Below, in pieces: positions 1 to 8,710 of a DNA stretch of 64,000 bases. The stretch's first letter is position 1. Each line of letters starts with the position of its first letter. The notes under the pieces were generated by a model, which saw only the letters and a list, made by a program, of their open reading frames with translations, was not told the DNA's origin and made no database searches. This DNA comes from Pseudomonas pohangensis (lineage in GTDB: Bacteria; Pseudomonadota; Gammaproteobacteria; Pseudomonadales; Pseudomonadaceae). The stretch lies in assembly GCF_900105995.1 (NCBI RefSeq), contig NZ_LT629785.1:3100001-3164000 (forward strand), read 5' to 3'. A program made the position numbers and the translations under genes.

Positions 1-66
1 GAAAGAGTCAGCTACCACAACATGACCGGCGGCATCGTTGCGCTGCACCGCGGCATCAAGCCCTGA
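1..66 (+). CDS. ubiE: UbiE C-terminus (partial)
   Basis: The window opens inside a gene. The first 21 codons read through to TGA and end in TGGIVALHRG, the characteristic C-terminus of the UbiE methyltransferase, which methylates demethoxyquinol and demethylmenaquinol in quinone biosynthesis. The stop lies 9 nt before ubiJ, and the ubiE-ubiJ-ubiB order is conserved in gammaproteobacteria, which supports the call. The rest of the gene lies outside the window. Confidence 0.85.
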   Translation, partial: ERVSYHNMTGGIVALHRGIKP

Positions 67-75
67 GGTAACTGC

Positions 76-693
76 ATGCTTATTCAGGCGTTGCTGGCGG
101 CGGCAGAACAGGGCTTGCGACAGGTATTGAGCCTGGACAGCACGGCGCTGGCACGACTGGGCAAAATGCAGGGCAAGGTGATTGCCATCGAGTGTGCCAG
201 CCCGCCATTGAACCTGTTCCTGCTGCCGGGCAACGACGGACTGCGTCTGGCGGCGCACTGGCAAGCCAGCGCAGATTGCACATTAAAGGCGCCAGCCTCA
301 CGCCTGCTGCAACTGGCCCTGGCGCAGGACAAGAGTGCCGTACTGCACGCCGACGACGTTGACCTGAGCGGTGACAGCGCTGTGATGCTGGAGCTGGCAG
401 ACCTACTGCAAACCCTCGAACTGGACTGGGAGTACCAGCTGTCACGCTGGCTGGGCCCGGTTGGCGGCCAGCTGCTCGGCAGCAATCTGCGCAGTACTGC
501 ACAATGGACCAGCAGCAGCCTTGGGCATCTGCGCGACAATCTCGCCGATTATCTCAGCGAAGAGTCGCGCACGCTGGTCGGTAAACGCGAGGCCGAAGCC
601 CGCTTCAATGAGCTGGACCAGCTCAAAATCTCTCTGGACCGACTGGAAGCGCGCATACAACGGCTGGCCGGCAAGGTCGAGCAATCACCATGA
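76..693 (+). CDS. ubiJ: Ubiquinone biosynthesis accessory factor UbiJ
   Basis: 205 aa. The N-terminal half (about residues 15-115) fits an SCP2-type lipid-binding domain and the last 30 residues form a charged amphipathic helix predicted to coil. UbiJ is a lipid-binding scaffold of the aerobic Ubi complex that holds polyprenylated intermediates and is needed for ubiquinone synthesis. It sits between ubiE and ubiB and its stop overlaps the ubiB start by 4 nt (ATGA), consistent with translational coupling. No catalytic residues are expected. The sequence is poorly conserved in this family, so the call rests mainly on context and architecture. Confidence 0.9.
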   Translation: MLIQALLAAAEQGLRQVLSLDSTALARLGKMQGKVIAIECASPPLNLFLLPGNDGLRLAAHWQASADCTLKAPASRLLQLALAQDKSAVLHADDVDLSGDSAVMLELADLLQTLELDWEYQLSRWLGPVGGQLLGSNLRSTAQWTSSSLGHLRDNLADYLSEESRTLVGKREAEARFNELDQLKISLDRLEARIQRLAGKVEQSP

Positions 694-2282
694 AACTCCT
701 GGCTGTTCGTCGCCTGCTACGCATCCTGCGTGTCAGCATTCATTACCAGCTGGATGACCTGCTGCTCGCCCTGCCCCTGCCCTGGTGGCTGCGCACATTC
801 GGCCATTGTCTGCCGTGGCGCTGGCTGCCCCGTCCTGATCTCAAGTTGTCGCGCGGTGCCCGCCTGCGCCTGGCGCTGGAGGACCTGGGACCGATCTTCA
901 TCAAGTTCGGCCAGCTGCTGTCGACCCGCCGGGATCTGTTGCCACCGGACATTGCCGACGAAATGGCCCGCCTGCAGGATCAGGTACCGCCTTTCGACCC
1001 CAAACAGGCCGTTGCACTGATCGAGAAACAACTCGGTCTTTCGCTGGACAAGGTGTTTGCCCGCTTCGACCACGCACCTTTGGCCTCGGCCTCGATCGCC
1101 CAGGTGCATGCCGCCAAACTGCTAAGTGGCGAAGAAGTAGTGGTCAAGGTGATTCGCCCCGGGCTGCGACCGACCATCCGCCAGGACATTGCCTGGCTGT
1201 TCACGCTGGCGCGCCTGGCCGAGAAGACTTCCGCCGACGCGCGGCGTCTGCGCCCTGTAGAAGTGGTCGCCGACTATGAGCGCACCATCTACGACGAACT
1301 CGACCTGTTACGCGAGGCCGCCAACACCAGCCAGCTGCGGCGCAATTTCGATGGCTCGCCACTGCTCTACGTCCCGCAGGTCTACTGGGGCTGGTGCCGT
1401 CCGCAGGTACTGGTTCTCGAACGCATCTACGGCCTGGCCGTCACCGACATGGCCGGCCTGGCCAAACAGAACACCGACATGAAGCTGCTGGCCGAGCGCG
1501 GCGTGGAGATCTTCTTCACCCAGGTGTTCCGTGACAGCTTCTTTCATGCCGACATGCACCCCGGCAATATCTTCGTCAGCAGCAACAACCCGCGCAACCC
1601 GCAATACATTGCCATCGACTGCGGCATCATCGGCAGCCTGACGCCGGAAGATCAGGATTATCTGGCGCGCAACCTGATCGCGTTCTTCAAACGCGACTAT
1701 CGCAAGGTCGCGCAACTGCATATCGACTCCGGCTGGGTACCGGCCAACACCCGGATCAATGATTTCGAGGCAGCCATCCGCACCGTGTGCGAGCCGATCT
1801 TCGAAAAACCGCTGAAAGACATCTCCTTTGGCCAGGTGCTTCTGCGCCTGTTCCAGACCGCCCGGCGCTTCAATATGGAAGTGCAGCCGCAACTGGTGTT
1901 GCTGCAGAAAACCCTGCTCAACATCGAAGGCCTCGGCCGCCAGCTCTACCCTGATCTGGATCTGTGGAACACCGCACAACCCTTTCTCGAAAAGTGGATG
2001 CGCGAACGTATCAACCCCCTGCAACTGCTGCGCAACCTGCAGTTGCAAGCCGAGCAGGTGCCGCACCTGTCGCAGATTGCCCGTGACACCCTGGAACGCC
2101 TGTCGCTACCTGTCGCAGCTGCGGGGAGCAAACCGGCAGCCACGCCGGCCAGCTGGCCCGAACGCCTGCTGGGTGTCGCCCTGATTGCCGGGGGCATCTT
2201 GCAACAACCGGTTTTGCTCCTGAGCAGCTGGCCCGCCGGACTGATGATTGCCGGCGGCCTGTATCTGGTTTTACGCCGGTAG
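690..2282 (+). CDS. ubiB: Ubiquinone biosynthesis kinase-like protein UbiB
   Basis: 530 aa, an ADCK/ABC1-family atypical kinase-like ATPase. The family KxGQ motif appears as IKFGQ at residues 71-75 and the Ala-rich loop as ASASIAQV near residues 131-138. Two hydrophobic helices close the protein (about 488-530), the usual membrane anchor. UbiB is thought to use ATP to extract or present ubiquinone intermediates to the Ubi enzymes at the inner membrane. It overlaps ubiJ by 4 nt. Length and motifs are normal for the family. Confidence 0.97.
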   Translation: MKLLAVRRLLRILRVSIHYQLDDLLLALPLPWWLRTFGHCLPWRWLPRPDLKLSRGARLRLALEDLGPIFIKFGQLLSTRRDLLPPDIADEMARLQDQVPPFDPKQAVALIEKQLGLSLDKVFARFDHAPLASASIAQVHAAKLLSGEEVVVKVIRPGLRPTIRQDIAWLFTLARLAEKTSADARRLRPVEVVADYERTIYDELDLLREAANTSQLRRNFDGSPLLYVPQVYWGWCRPQVLVLERIYGLAVTDMAGLAKQNTDMKLLAERGVEIFFTQVFRDSFFHADMHPGNIFVSSNNPRNPQYIAIDCGIIGSLTPEDQDYLARNLIAFFKRDYRKVAQLHIDSGWVPANTRINDFEAAIRTVCEPIFEKPLKDISFGQVLLRLFQTARRFNMEVQPQLVLLQKTLLNIEGLGRQLYPDLDLWNTAQPFLEKWMRERINPLQLLRNLQLQAEQVPHLSQIARDTLERLSLPVAAAGSKPAATPASWPERLLGVALIAGGILQQPVLLLSSWPAGLMIAGGLYLVLRR

Positions 2283-2321
2283 CCACACCCGCAAGGGGCT
2301 GGCAGACTAGCGTCTTTTTTA

Positions 2322-2339
2322 CGATGGCCTGAACCATCG
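2322..2339 (+). promoter_or_regulatory. Perfect hairpin just upstream of hisI
   Basis: CGATGG, six-base loop, CCATCG: a perfect 6-bp stem ending 3 nt before the ATG at 2342 and 15 nt before the preferred hisI start at 2354. It follows a T6 run (2315-2320) in the ubiB-hisI gap. It could tune hisI translation or be incidental. No regulator is inferred. Confidence 0.25.
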
Positions 2340-2353
2340 ACATGGAACAAGCG

Positions 2354-2755
2354 ATGAGCAACTGGCTGGACGAGATCAAGTGGGACAGCGCCGGCCTGGT
2401 ACCGGCAATTGCCCAGGACTATAAAAGTGGCCGCGTGCTGATGATGGCCTGGATGAATCGCGAAGCCCTGCAGCTCACCGCTCGCGAAGGCCGTGCGATC
2501 TACTGGTCACGCTCGCGCAACAAGCTGTGGCGCAAGGGCGAGGAATCCGGGCATGTGCAGAAACTGCACGAAATGCGTCTGGACTGCGATGCCGACGTGA
2601 TCATTCTGCTGGTCGAACAACTGGGTGGCATCGCCTGCCATACCGGACGCGAGAGCTGCTTTTACCGGGTTTTTTCCGATAATGCCTGGCAGGCAGTCGA
2701 CCCGGTACTGAAAGACCCGCAAGCCATCTACACTAGGGCAGACAAACATGACTGA
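2354..2755 (+). CDS. hisI: Phosphoribosyl-AMP cyclohydrolase HisI
   Basis: 133 aa from the ATG at 2354, chosen because family members begin near xxWLDEIKW. An in-frame ATG at 2342 would add four residues. HisI hydrolyses the adenine ring of phosphoribosyl-AMP in the third step of histidine synthesis. The metal and active-site cluster is visible: LDCDAD (residues about 76-81) and the C-terminal IACHTGRESCFYR with its zinc-binding cysteines. The C-terminus overlaps hisE by 8 nt. In enterobacteria the two activities are fused; here they are separate, as is usual in pseudomonads. Confidence 0.96.
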   Translation: MSNWLDEIKWDSAGLVPAIAQDYKSGRVLMMAWMNREALQLTAREGRAIYWSRSRNKLWRKGEESGHVQKLHEMRLDCDADVIILLVEQLGGIACHTGRESCFYRVFSDNAWQAVDPVLKDPQAIYTRADKHD

Positions 2756-3092
2756 GCAAAGCATGAACGACACCCTGAGCCGTCTGGCCGAAGTCCTCGA
2801 GTCACGCAAAGGCGCCGCAGCCGACAGCTCTTACGTGGCCAGTCTGTACCACAAGGGGCTGAACAAGATTCTGGAAAAGGTCGGTGAAGAATCGGTCGAG
2901 ACCATTCTGGCGGCCAAGGATGCAGCCGTCAGCGGCAACTGTGACGAGCTGATTTATGAAACCGCTGACCTGTGGTTTCACTCGCTGGTCATGCTGGCTG
3001 CGCTAGGCCAGCACCCACAGTCAGTCATCAACGAACTTGAAAGGCGTTTCGGCCTTTCCGGGCATGCGGAAAAAGCTGCCCGCAATCAGTAA
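2748..3092 (+). CDS. hisE: Phosphoribosyl-ATP pyrophosphatase HisE
   Basis: 114 aa, an all-alpha MazG-like NTP pyrophosphohydrolase that removes PPi from phosphoribosyl-ATP (second histidine step). The hallmark KVGEESVE motif with metal-binding glutamates is present (about residues 44-51), followed by the NCDELIYETADLWFH helix. It overlaps hisI by 8 nt, and a second in-frame ATG at 2763 is possible. The hisI-hisE-tatABC arrangement is typical of Pseudomonas. Confidence 0.96.
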   Translation: MTEQSMNDTLSRLAEVLESRKGAAADSSYVASLYHKGLNKILEKVGEESVETILAAKDAAVSGNCDELIYETADLWFHSLVMLAALGQHPQSVINELERRFGLSGHAEKAARNQ

Positions 3093-3107
3093 ATCAGGAG
3101 AGCTCTT

Positions 3108-3341
3108 ATGGGTTTCGGCGGAATCAGTATCTGGCAACTGCTGATCATTCTGGCCATTGTGGTCATGGTGTTCGGTACCAAGCGTCTGAAAAATCTCGGC
3201 GCGGATGTCGGCGAAGCCATCAAGGGCTTTCGCAAATCGATGAATGACGGCGAACAGGGGCAAAAACCCTCGGTCGATGACAAGGGTCAGACCATCAACG
3301 GCGAAGCCCGCAAGGTCGAAGACCCGCTGAAGAAAGATTGA
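3108..3341 (+). CDS. tatA: Sec-independent protein translocase TatA
   Basis: 77 aa. A single N-terminal transmembrane helix (residues 8-22) is followed by the FGTKRLKNLG hinge and an amphipathic helix, then a charged tail. TatA oligomers form the pore that exports folded proteins carrying twin-arginine signals. AGGAGAG lies 7 nt before the start. tatB follows after 3 nt. Confidence 0.97.
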   Translation: MGFGGISIWQLLIILAIVVMVFGTKRLKNLGADVGEAIKGFRKSMNDGEQGQKPSVDDKGQTINGEARKVEDPLKKD

Positions 3342-3344
3342 TCC

Positions 3345-3668
3345 ATGTTTGATGTCGGTTTTTCCGAGCTGCTGCTGGTTGGCCTGGTGGCACTGCTGGT
3401 ACTCGGCCCTGAGCGGCTGCCGGTAGCTGCGCGCATGGCCGGCCTGTGGATCGGTCGTCTCAAGCGCAGCTTCAATTCGCTCAAGAGTGAAGTCGAGCGC
3501 GAACTCGGCGCAGACGAAATCCGCCGCCAATTGCACAACGAAAACATTCTTGAGCTGGAGCGCGAAATGCACAAAAGCCTGCAGCCGCAAGCCCGTGCCG
3601 AAGCCCCGGCAAGTGCAACTGCAGCAGCCACGCCAGAACCGACCCCGACTAGCGACAAGCAGCCATGA
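3345..3668 (+). CDS. tatB: Sec-independent protein translocase TatB
   Basis: 107 aa with the TatB signature: MFDVGFSELLLVGLVALLVLGPERLP-type N-terminal helix ending in GPERLP, an amphipathic helix rich in Arg and Glu, and an Ala/Pro/Thr tail. TatB and TatC form the twin-arginine signal receptor. It overlaps tatC by 4 nt (ATGA), implying coupled translation. Confidence 0.97.
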   Translation: MFDVGFSELLLVGLVALLVLGPERLPVAARMAGLWIGRLKRSFNSLKSEVERELGADEIRRQLHNENILELEREMHKSLQPQARAEAPASATAAATPEPTPTSDKQP

Positions 3669-4450
3669 GTACAGACTCCGAAACCGATCAGGAAATGCCG
3701 CTGGTCGCTCACCTGACCGAACTGCGCACGCGGCTGCTGCGCTGTGTGGTCACGGTACTGCTGCTGTTTGCCGGGCTGTTCTACTTTGCCCAGGACATCT
3801 ACGCGCTGGTCGCCGCGCCGCTGCGAGCCTTCCTGCCAGCCGGCGCCACCATGATCGCCACCGGCGTGGCCTCACCATTTCTCACGCCGTTCAAACTGAC
3901 CCTGGTGGTTGCCCTGTTCCTCAGCATCCCGGTGATTCTGCAGCAGATATGGGGCTTCATCGCCCCCGGCCTGTACGCCAAGGAAAAGCGGATTGCCGTG
4001 CCGCTGCTGATCTCCAGCATCCTGCTGTTCTACGCCGGAATGGCGTTCGCCTATTTCGTGGTGTTCCCGCTGATCTTCAGCTTTTTCGCCAGCGTAACGC
4101 CCGAAGGTGTGGCCATGATGACTGACATCGGCCAGTACCTGGACTTCGTGCTTACGCTGTTTTTCGCCTTCGGCGTCGCTTTTGAAATCCCGGTGGCTAC
4201 CTTCCTGCTGATCTGGGTCGGCATCGTCGACGTACAAACCCTGCGCAAAAGCCGCCCCTATGTGATCGTCGGCTGCTTCGTCATTGGCATGTTTCTCACA
4301 CCTCCGGATGTGTTTTCCCAGACCCTGCTGGCCTTGCCCATGTGGCTGCTGTTCGAGTCCGGGCTGTTCTTCGGTGCCATGATCAAGAAGCACGAAACCC
4401 TCGAAGCGCAAACTGCCAGCGAAGACCAGCCGCCAGCACCGCTGCCGTGA
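3665..4450 (+). CDS. tatC: Sec-independent protein translocase TatC
   Basis: 261 aa with six predicted membrane helices and the N-terminal HLTELRTRLLR motif of the TatC signal-peptide-binding face. TatC is the multispanning receptor subunit of the Tat complex. Its stop overlaps the GTG start of rsmE by 4 nt. Confidence 0.98.
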   Translation: MSTDSETDQEMPLVAHLTELRTRLLRCVVTVLLLFAGLFYFAQDIYALVAAPLRAFLPAGATMIATGVASPFLTPFKLTLVVALFLSIPVILQQIWGFIAPGLYAKEKRIAVPLLISSILLFYAGMAFAYFVVFPLIFSFFASVTPEGVAMMTDIGQYLDFVLTLFFAFGVAFEIPVATFLLIWVGIVDVQTLRKSRPYVIVGCFVIGMFLTPPDVFSQTLLALPMWLLFESGLFFGAMIKKHETLEAQTASEDQPPAPLP

Positions 4451-5154
4451 ACCTGCTGCTGCTGGAAGACAGCGACTTTATCAGCGCCAACCGGGTGATT
4501 CTGCAAGGCCGGCGCCTGCAACACCTGCGCGCAGTGCAGCGGGTCGAAGCAGGCGATAGCTTGCGTGTCGGCCTGCTGGACGGGCTGATGGGTGAAGGCC
4601 TGATCACGGCACTGGATGAGCACCATGCCGAACTCGACGTGCGGCTGGATGCGGTTGTCCCCGACAAACTGCCGCTCACCCTGCTACTGGCACTGCCCCG
4701 ACCGAAAATGCTCAAGCGCATACTGCAAACCATCAGCGCCATGGGCGTGCCACGACTGGTTCTGCTGAACAGTTATCGGGTGGAAAAAAGTTTCTGGCAG
4801 ACTCCTTTCCTCAGCCCGGAAGCCATTCGCGAACAACTGCTGCTGGGGCTGGAGCAGGCGCGCGACACCGTGCTGCCTGAAATCATCATCGAGAAGCGCT
4901 TCAAACCCTTCGTCGAAGACCGTCTGCCTGCGCTGGCTGCCGGAAGCCTCGGCCTGACCGGTCACCCCGGCAATTATCCCGACTGTCCACGTGCCGTTAG
5001 CCAGCCGGTAACCCTGGCCATCGGCCCGGAAGGCGGCTGGATTCCGTACGAGGTCGAGCTGCTGGAAAAAGCCGGACTGCAACCGGTGCAACTCGGCGCG
5101 CGCATCCTGCGGGTGGAAAACGCGGTTCCTGCCCTGCTCGCCAGACTGTTCTGA
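4447..5154 (+). CDS. rsmE: 16S rRNA (uracil1498-N3)-methyltransferase family protein
   Basis: 235 aa from a GTG start overlapping tatC by 4 nt. The longer upstream reading frame is antisense-free but lies inside tatC and is not used. It is a SPOUT methyltransferase: the SAM-binding knot is visible as IGPEGGW and LGARILRVENAV near the C-terminus, with RPKMLKRILQ in the middle. RsmE methylates N3 of U1498 in 16S rRNA. Pseudomonads often carry two RsmE-like paralogs, and this one has the short MNLLLLE-type N-terminus found beside tatC, so its exact target is less certain than its family. Confidence 0.88.
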   Translation: MNLLLLEDSDFISANRVILQGRRLQHLRAVQRVEAGDSLRVGLLDGLMGEGLITALDEHHAELDVRLDAVVPDKLPLTLLLALPRPKMLKRILQTISAMGVPRLVLLNSYRVEKSFWQTPFLSPEAIREQLLLGLEQARDTVLPEIIIEKRFKPFVEDRLPALAAGSLGLTGHPGNYPDCPRAVSQPVTLAIGPEGGWIPYEVELLEKAGLQPVQLGARILRVENAVPALLARLF

Positions 5155-5161
5155 AGCGCCG

Positions 5162-5524
5162 ATGAACACTGTCAATCCGCGTCGCGGCTATCTGCTGGGG
5201 CTCAGTGCTTACCTGATCTGGGGCCTGTTCCCGCTGTATTTCAAAGCCATCGAACAGGTTCCGGCGCTGGAAATAGTCGTTCACCGGATAATCTGCTCGG
5301 CGATCTTTGGCGCCGCCCTGCTATTGCTGTGGAAACACCCGGGGTGGTGGTCGGAGCTGCGTAGCAACCCGAGCAGACTGGCGGTACTGACCCTGTCCGG
5401 CACTCTGATTGCGACCAACTGGCTGGTGTATGTGTGGTCGGTCGTGCCTCTTTGGCGGGACGCTACTAAGAAAATTGTTGGTATAGCGTCCGGAGCGCCG
5501 GACCGGTTTGTGCCAAGTCTCTAA
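5162..5524 (+). pseudogene. rarD: Truncated RarD-type EamA transporter
   Basis: The first 94 codons (to about 5443) match the N-terminus of RarD, a ten-helix EamA/DMT permease linked to chloramphenicol sensitivity: RRGYLLGLSAYLIWGLFPLYFK, then the HRI helix, then NWLVYVWSV. Family members are about 290-300 aa and continue with an NxxxLEASLGYF segment. Here the frame instead enters unrelated sequence after the valine at 5441-5443 and stops at 5524. The remaining two thirds of the gene are not present anywhere in the window. The frame therefore encodes only about three helices and is unlikely to function. Confidence 0.85.
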
Positions 5525-5818
5525 GGTGAGCGAAAAAGATCTACAAGACCAGCAATGGTGAGTGGCACGTATAGCAATGCCAGCCTTTAATTCTTTTCGC
5601 TGTTCCTGGCCTGGGATTGAGCGGGACATTGTGTGGTGTGTCATCCGCGCCCGCGCTGGCTGGACAACCAGCCGCTGTGTGCAGCGCGCCTGTTTTACGG
5701 TACCAACTTCGAAGCCGAGGCGGGCCTTCTGCCTCCGGGGCGGTACGCTTTGGCGTTCAGTCCCGGGATATGGCGGCAAGCAGTCGTTCGGCTAGCAGTA
5801 ACTCCCAACTCCCAAACG
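5444..5818. other. Unassigned DNA at left edge of accessory segment
   Basis: 375 bp between the rarD break and the efflux operon with no convincing gene. Overlapping frames on both strands are short and rich in Arg/Cys/Trp, as random high-GC DNA would be. It contains a perfect 6-bp hairpin (GTCCGG, AGCG, CCGGAC at 5488-5503). It may be the eroded end of a mobile element. It is also the 3' side of the minus-strand efflux operon and would hold its terminator, though I see no hairpin followed by a U-run. Confidence 0.5.
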
Positions 5819-7300
5819 CTATTCGAGTTGTCCGTCCCAGGCCCCTGTCCTGGCTTCCATCTCCTCTTTCATCTGTGCGGGCAGCAGCTCAACAGGGTCG
5901 CGGCCTTCCCGTATCTCCCAGCCGCCACCCAGCGCCCGGTAAACCTGCACCAGTTTGGCCGCCACGTCGCCCTGGGTGGATACCAGTAAATCCTGTTGCT
6001 GGGCGTCGGAGCGCAGGGTGCTGATCACCGTGTTAAACGGAATCAATCCGTTCTGGTACTGGGAGGTGGAAGTATCGACCGAGCGCTGGGATGCGCTTGC
6101 CGCGGCCCTGTAGGCCGCCAGTTGCTCATAGGACTTGAGGTAGGCCACGATAGCGTTTTCGACATCGCCCTGGGCTTGCAGGACAGTGTTCTGGTAGTCC
6201 ACGAGCAGTTGCTGGAAGCGCGCATCCTGTAGCCGGACGTTGCTCTTGAGTCGCCCGTAATTGAAAATATTCCACTGGAAGGCGGCAAACAGGCTCCAGC
6301 TTTCACTGCTGTTGTTGAACAGGTCGCTGCTATCGGCCGCATCGGTACCGATGGAGCCGCCAATCGACAGCGAGGGGTACAGTTCTGCCTCGGCCACCCC
6401 GATCTGCGCGCTCTGGGACGCCATGCGACGCTCCGCCGCGCGAATGTCGGGCCGCTGCCTGATCAGGTCCTGGGGCATGCCCAGTGCAATCCGGGCAGGG
6501 GCCAGGGGAATACTGCGTTTCTGCCCGAGCAGGTAGGTGAGGTCCTGGGGGGGCTTGCCCAGGAGGATAGCCAGTGTGTTTTTCAATTGCTGCAGGGTGG
6601 ATTGCAGTGCCGGTACACTGGCCCGGGTATTGTTCAACAGGCTTTCGGCCTGGTCCACGTCCAGTTCACTGACATCCCCCGCATCCAGCTTGGCCCTGGC
6701 AATCCTCAGGCTTTCCTCTTGCAGGCTTACATTGCGCCGGGCGACATCGAGCCGGGACTGATTGGTACGAATCAGGATATAGGTCTGGGCAACCTGGGAC
6801 ACCAGCGACACCAGTGCACCGTCAAATTCGGCAACGCTGGCGTCCAGCTCGGCGGATGCAGACTCGACCTGGCGTCTGAAGCTACCCCAGAAATCCACCT
6901 CCCAACTCAAGTTAAAACCGACGTTGTAATCCTTGAAGATATCGCCGTCCTCCCTTTGTTTGGAGGCCCCGCCCGCAATCTGCTGTTGCTGGGGGTACTG
7001 GTTACCCACGGCAATGGCCAATTGCTGTTGCGATTGCAGCACACGCAGACCCGCGGAGCGCAGGCTGAGGTTTTCCTGCAGCGCATCGGCAACCAGTTGA
7101 TCCAGTACCGGGTCGCCATAGGCCGCCTGCCACCACTTGGTATCGACTGTGGGTTGAGTGCTCAGGCGCGGGTTGCCCGTGTCCAGCCACTCGCTCTCAA
7201 GGGGTGCAGGCGGGCGGCTAAAGTCCGGCCCGAGCAGGGTGCAGCCGCATAGCATGATGGTGCAGCCCAGGAGTGCGCCGGCGACTCTGGCGTGAGGCAT
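5819..7300 (-). CDS. NodT/OprM-type outer-membrane efflux lipoprotein
   Basis: 493 aa from ATG at 7300 (a GTG one codon upstream is possible). An N-terminal signal sequence ends in a lipobox-like MLCGC with Cys20 as the likely lipidated residue, followed by GPDFSRPP, the usual start of mature OprM/NodT channels. Two outer-membrane-efflux repeats follow, rich in coiled-coil heptads, for example LDVDQAESLLNNTRA and IRQRPDIRAAE, the latter a strong family signature. It would form the trimeric TolC-like exit duct for the pump encoded upstream. It is the last gene of the operon, 24-27 nt after the adaptor gene. Confidence 0.93.
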   Translation of the reverse strand: MPHARVAGALLGCTIMLCGCTLLGPDFSRPPAPLESEWLDTGNPRLSTQPTVDTKWWQAAYGDPVLDQLVADALQENLSLRSAGLRVLQSQQQLAIAVGNQYPQQQQIAGGASKQREDGDIFKDYNVGFNLSWEVDFWGSFRRQVESASAELDASVAEFDGALVSLVSQVAQTYILIRTNQSRLDVARRNVSLQEESLRIARAKLDAGDVSELDVDQAESLLNNTRASVPALQSTLQQLKNTLAILLGKPPQDLTYLLGQKRSIPLAPARIALGMPQDLIRQRPDIRAAERRMASQSAQIGVAEAELYPSLSIGGSIGTDAADSSDLFNNSSESWSLFAAFQWNIFNYGRLKSNVRLQDARFQQLLVDYQNTVLQAQGDVENAIVAYLKSYEQLAAYRAAASASQRSVDTSTSQYQNGLIPFNTVISTLRSDAQQQDLLVSTQGDVAAKLVQVYRALGGGWEIREGRDPVELLPAQMKEEMEARTGAWDGQLE

Positions 7301-7327
7301 CACTGCTGAAATCTCACGGCGCAGCGC

Positions 7328-8455
7328 TCACTGCAGGGCCCCGGGAGCGGCGGCATCCTCGGCGCGGTCATGGCTGCCGGTAATAATCAGGACTGACCCG
7401 GTGGTGCCCACCCGCAGCGCGACGTCTTCGGGTAATTCCCCCAGAGTGATGCGAACCGGCACCCGCTGGGCCAGGCGGATCCACTCGAAGGTCGGGCTGA
7501 CATTGGGGAGCAATTCGTAACCGGTACTGCCGTCCTGCTGGGCGATGCCCCAGCCGATACTGTCCACCCGGCCCTCTATGGGTTTGTCGGGGTAGGTCAT
7601 GAGGGTGACTATGGCCCGATCGCCGCTGTGAACATGGCCGATGGAGTTTTCCTTGAAATAACCGTCAATCCGGAAGCTGTTGGCATCGACCAACGCCAGG
7701 GTGGGCTGGTTGGCGACTGCCTGACTCCCTATCCGCAGATTGAGGTTGGTCACGTAGCCGTCGACGGACGCGGTGACCCGGGTGAATTCCAGGTTGAGCT
7801 GAGCCTGCCTGAGTATCGCTGCGGCTTCCCTGATGCTGGCGTTGTTCTCCCCATGCGCCCCGAGACTGGCCCGTGTTCGCGCCAGATCGGCCTCTGCCTG
7901 CATCAGCGAGGCCCGCGTCTGGGTGAGGCTGGCGATCGCCGACTTGCGCTGCTCAACCGCCACGTCATAGCTGGCTTCGGCTCGCTCTACCGACTTTTTC
8001 GATGTGGCCCGCTGTGGCAGCAGCTCCTGCTGGCGCTCAAACTCCGCTTTATCCTTGGCAATCTGGGCATCGGCTTTGGCTATGGCGCTCTGCGCCTGCT
8101 CAATGGATGCGCGGGCAACCTCGACCTGGGCCTGTGCCGCCTCCACTTGTTTCAGCTGGGCCCGGTAGCTGTCATTCGTTTGATCGTACTGCGCTTGCGC
8201 TTGCGCCAGACTGGCTTCAAAGGTGCGAGGATCTATGGCGAACAGCAGTTGCCCGGCGCTTACGTACTGATTGTCCTTTACCGCCAGTTCCACAATAGGG
8301 CCCGACACGCGCGGCGTAACCTGCACGACTTCGGCCTGGACCTGGCCGTCCCGGGTCCAGGGGTTCAATACATAGTCCCGGTACTTGAGCAGCACTGCCG
8401 CAACTGCGACCAACACCACTGCCCCGCTTAGAAGATATTTGCGCGGTATGTTCAC
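7328..8455 (-). CDS. HlyD/AaeA-type membrane fusion protein
   Basis: 375 aa from a GTG start. One membrane helix (about residues 8-22) is followed by a YVLNPWTRDGQV-type lipoyl half-motif, a long coiled-coil hairpin (about 90-210) and the second lipoyl/beta-barrel part (DGYVTNLNLRIGS). This is the EmrA/AaeA class of periplasmic adaptor that bridges an inner-membrane transporter to an outer-membrane channel. Only 3 nt separate it from the DUF1656 gene, so it is co-transcribed with the pump. Confidence 0.93.
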   Translation of the reverse strand: MNIPRKYLLSGAVVLVAVAAVLLKYRDYVLNPWTRDGQVQAEVVQVTPRVSGPIVELAVKDNQYVSAGQLLFAIDPRTFEASLAQAQAQYDQTNDSYRAQLKQVEAAQAQVEVARASIEQAQSAIAKADAQIAKDKAEFERQQELLPQRATSKKSVERAEASYDVAVEQRKSAIASLTQTRASLMQAEADLARTRASLGAHGENNASIREAAAILRQAQLNLEFTRVTASVDGYVTNLNLRIGSQAVANQPTLALVDANSFRIDGYFKENSIGHVHSGDRAIVTLMTYPDKPIEGRVDSIGWGIAQQDGSTGYELLPNVSPTFEWIRLAQRVPVRITLGELPEDVALRVGTTGSVLIITGSHDRAEDAAAPGALQ

Positions 8456-8458
8456 TCG

Positions 8459-8710
8459 TTACGCCCCGACAATAAAAGTTCCGATGACCACTGTGTAAAT
8501 GACCATCAGCGCCAGCAAGACCAGCGGCGGATAATAGAAGTTTCTGGTCCACTGGTAGTGGTCGAGGAGGCGGCTGGTCGCGAGGGTGGCTATCATGGCG
8601 ATTGCACCTGCCACCAGCATGGGCGGCATATACACGCCGCCGATGGCGAATTCATGGGGTATGGGCAGGATCATACTTTGCGGTGCTCGATCATGCGAAT
8701 CGATCTTCAT
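8459..8710 (-). CDS. DUF1656 (AaeX-like) small membrane protein
   Basis: 83 aa as drawn. The family usually starts near the internal Met at 8674 (MILPIPHEF), giving 71 aa. Two hydrophobic helices flank a short polar turn with TRNFYYPPLVLLALMVIY, typical of DUF1656/AaeX proteins. Its function is unknown but it is almost always encoded between an AaeB/FUSC protein and an AaeA adaptor, as here. The upstream start overlaps the FUSC gene by 20 nt; the downstream one leaves a 16-nt gap. Confidence 0.88.
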   Translation of the reverse strand: MKIDSHDRAPQSMILPIPHEFAIGGVYMPPMLVAGAIAMIATLATSRLLDHYQWTRNFYYPPLVLLALMVIYTVVIGTFIVGA

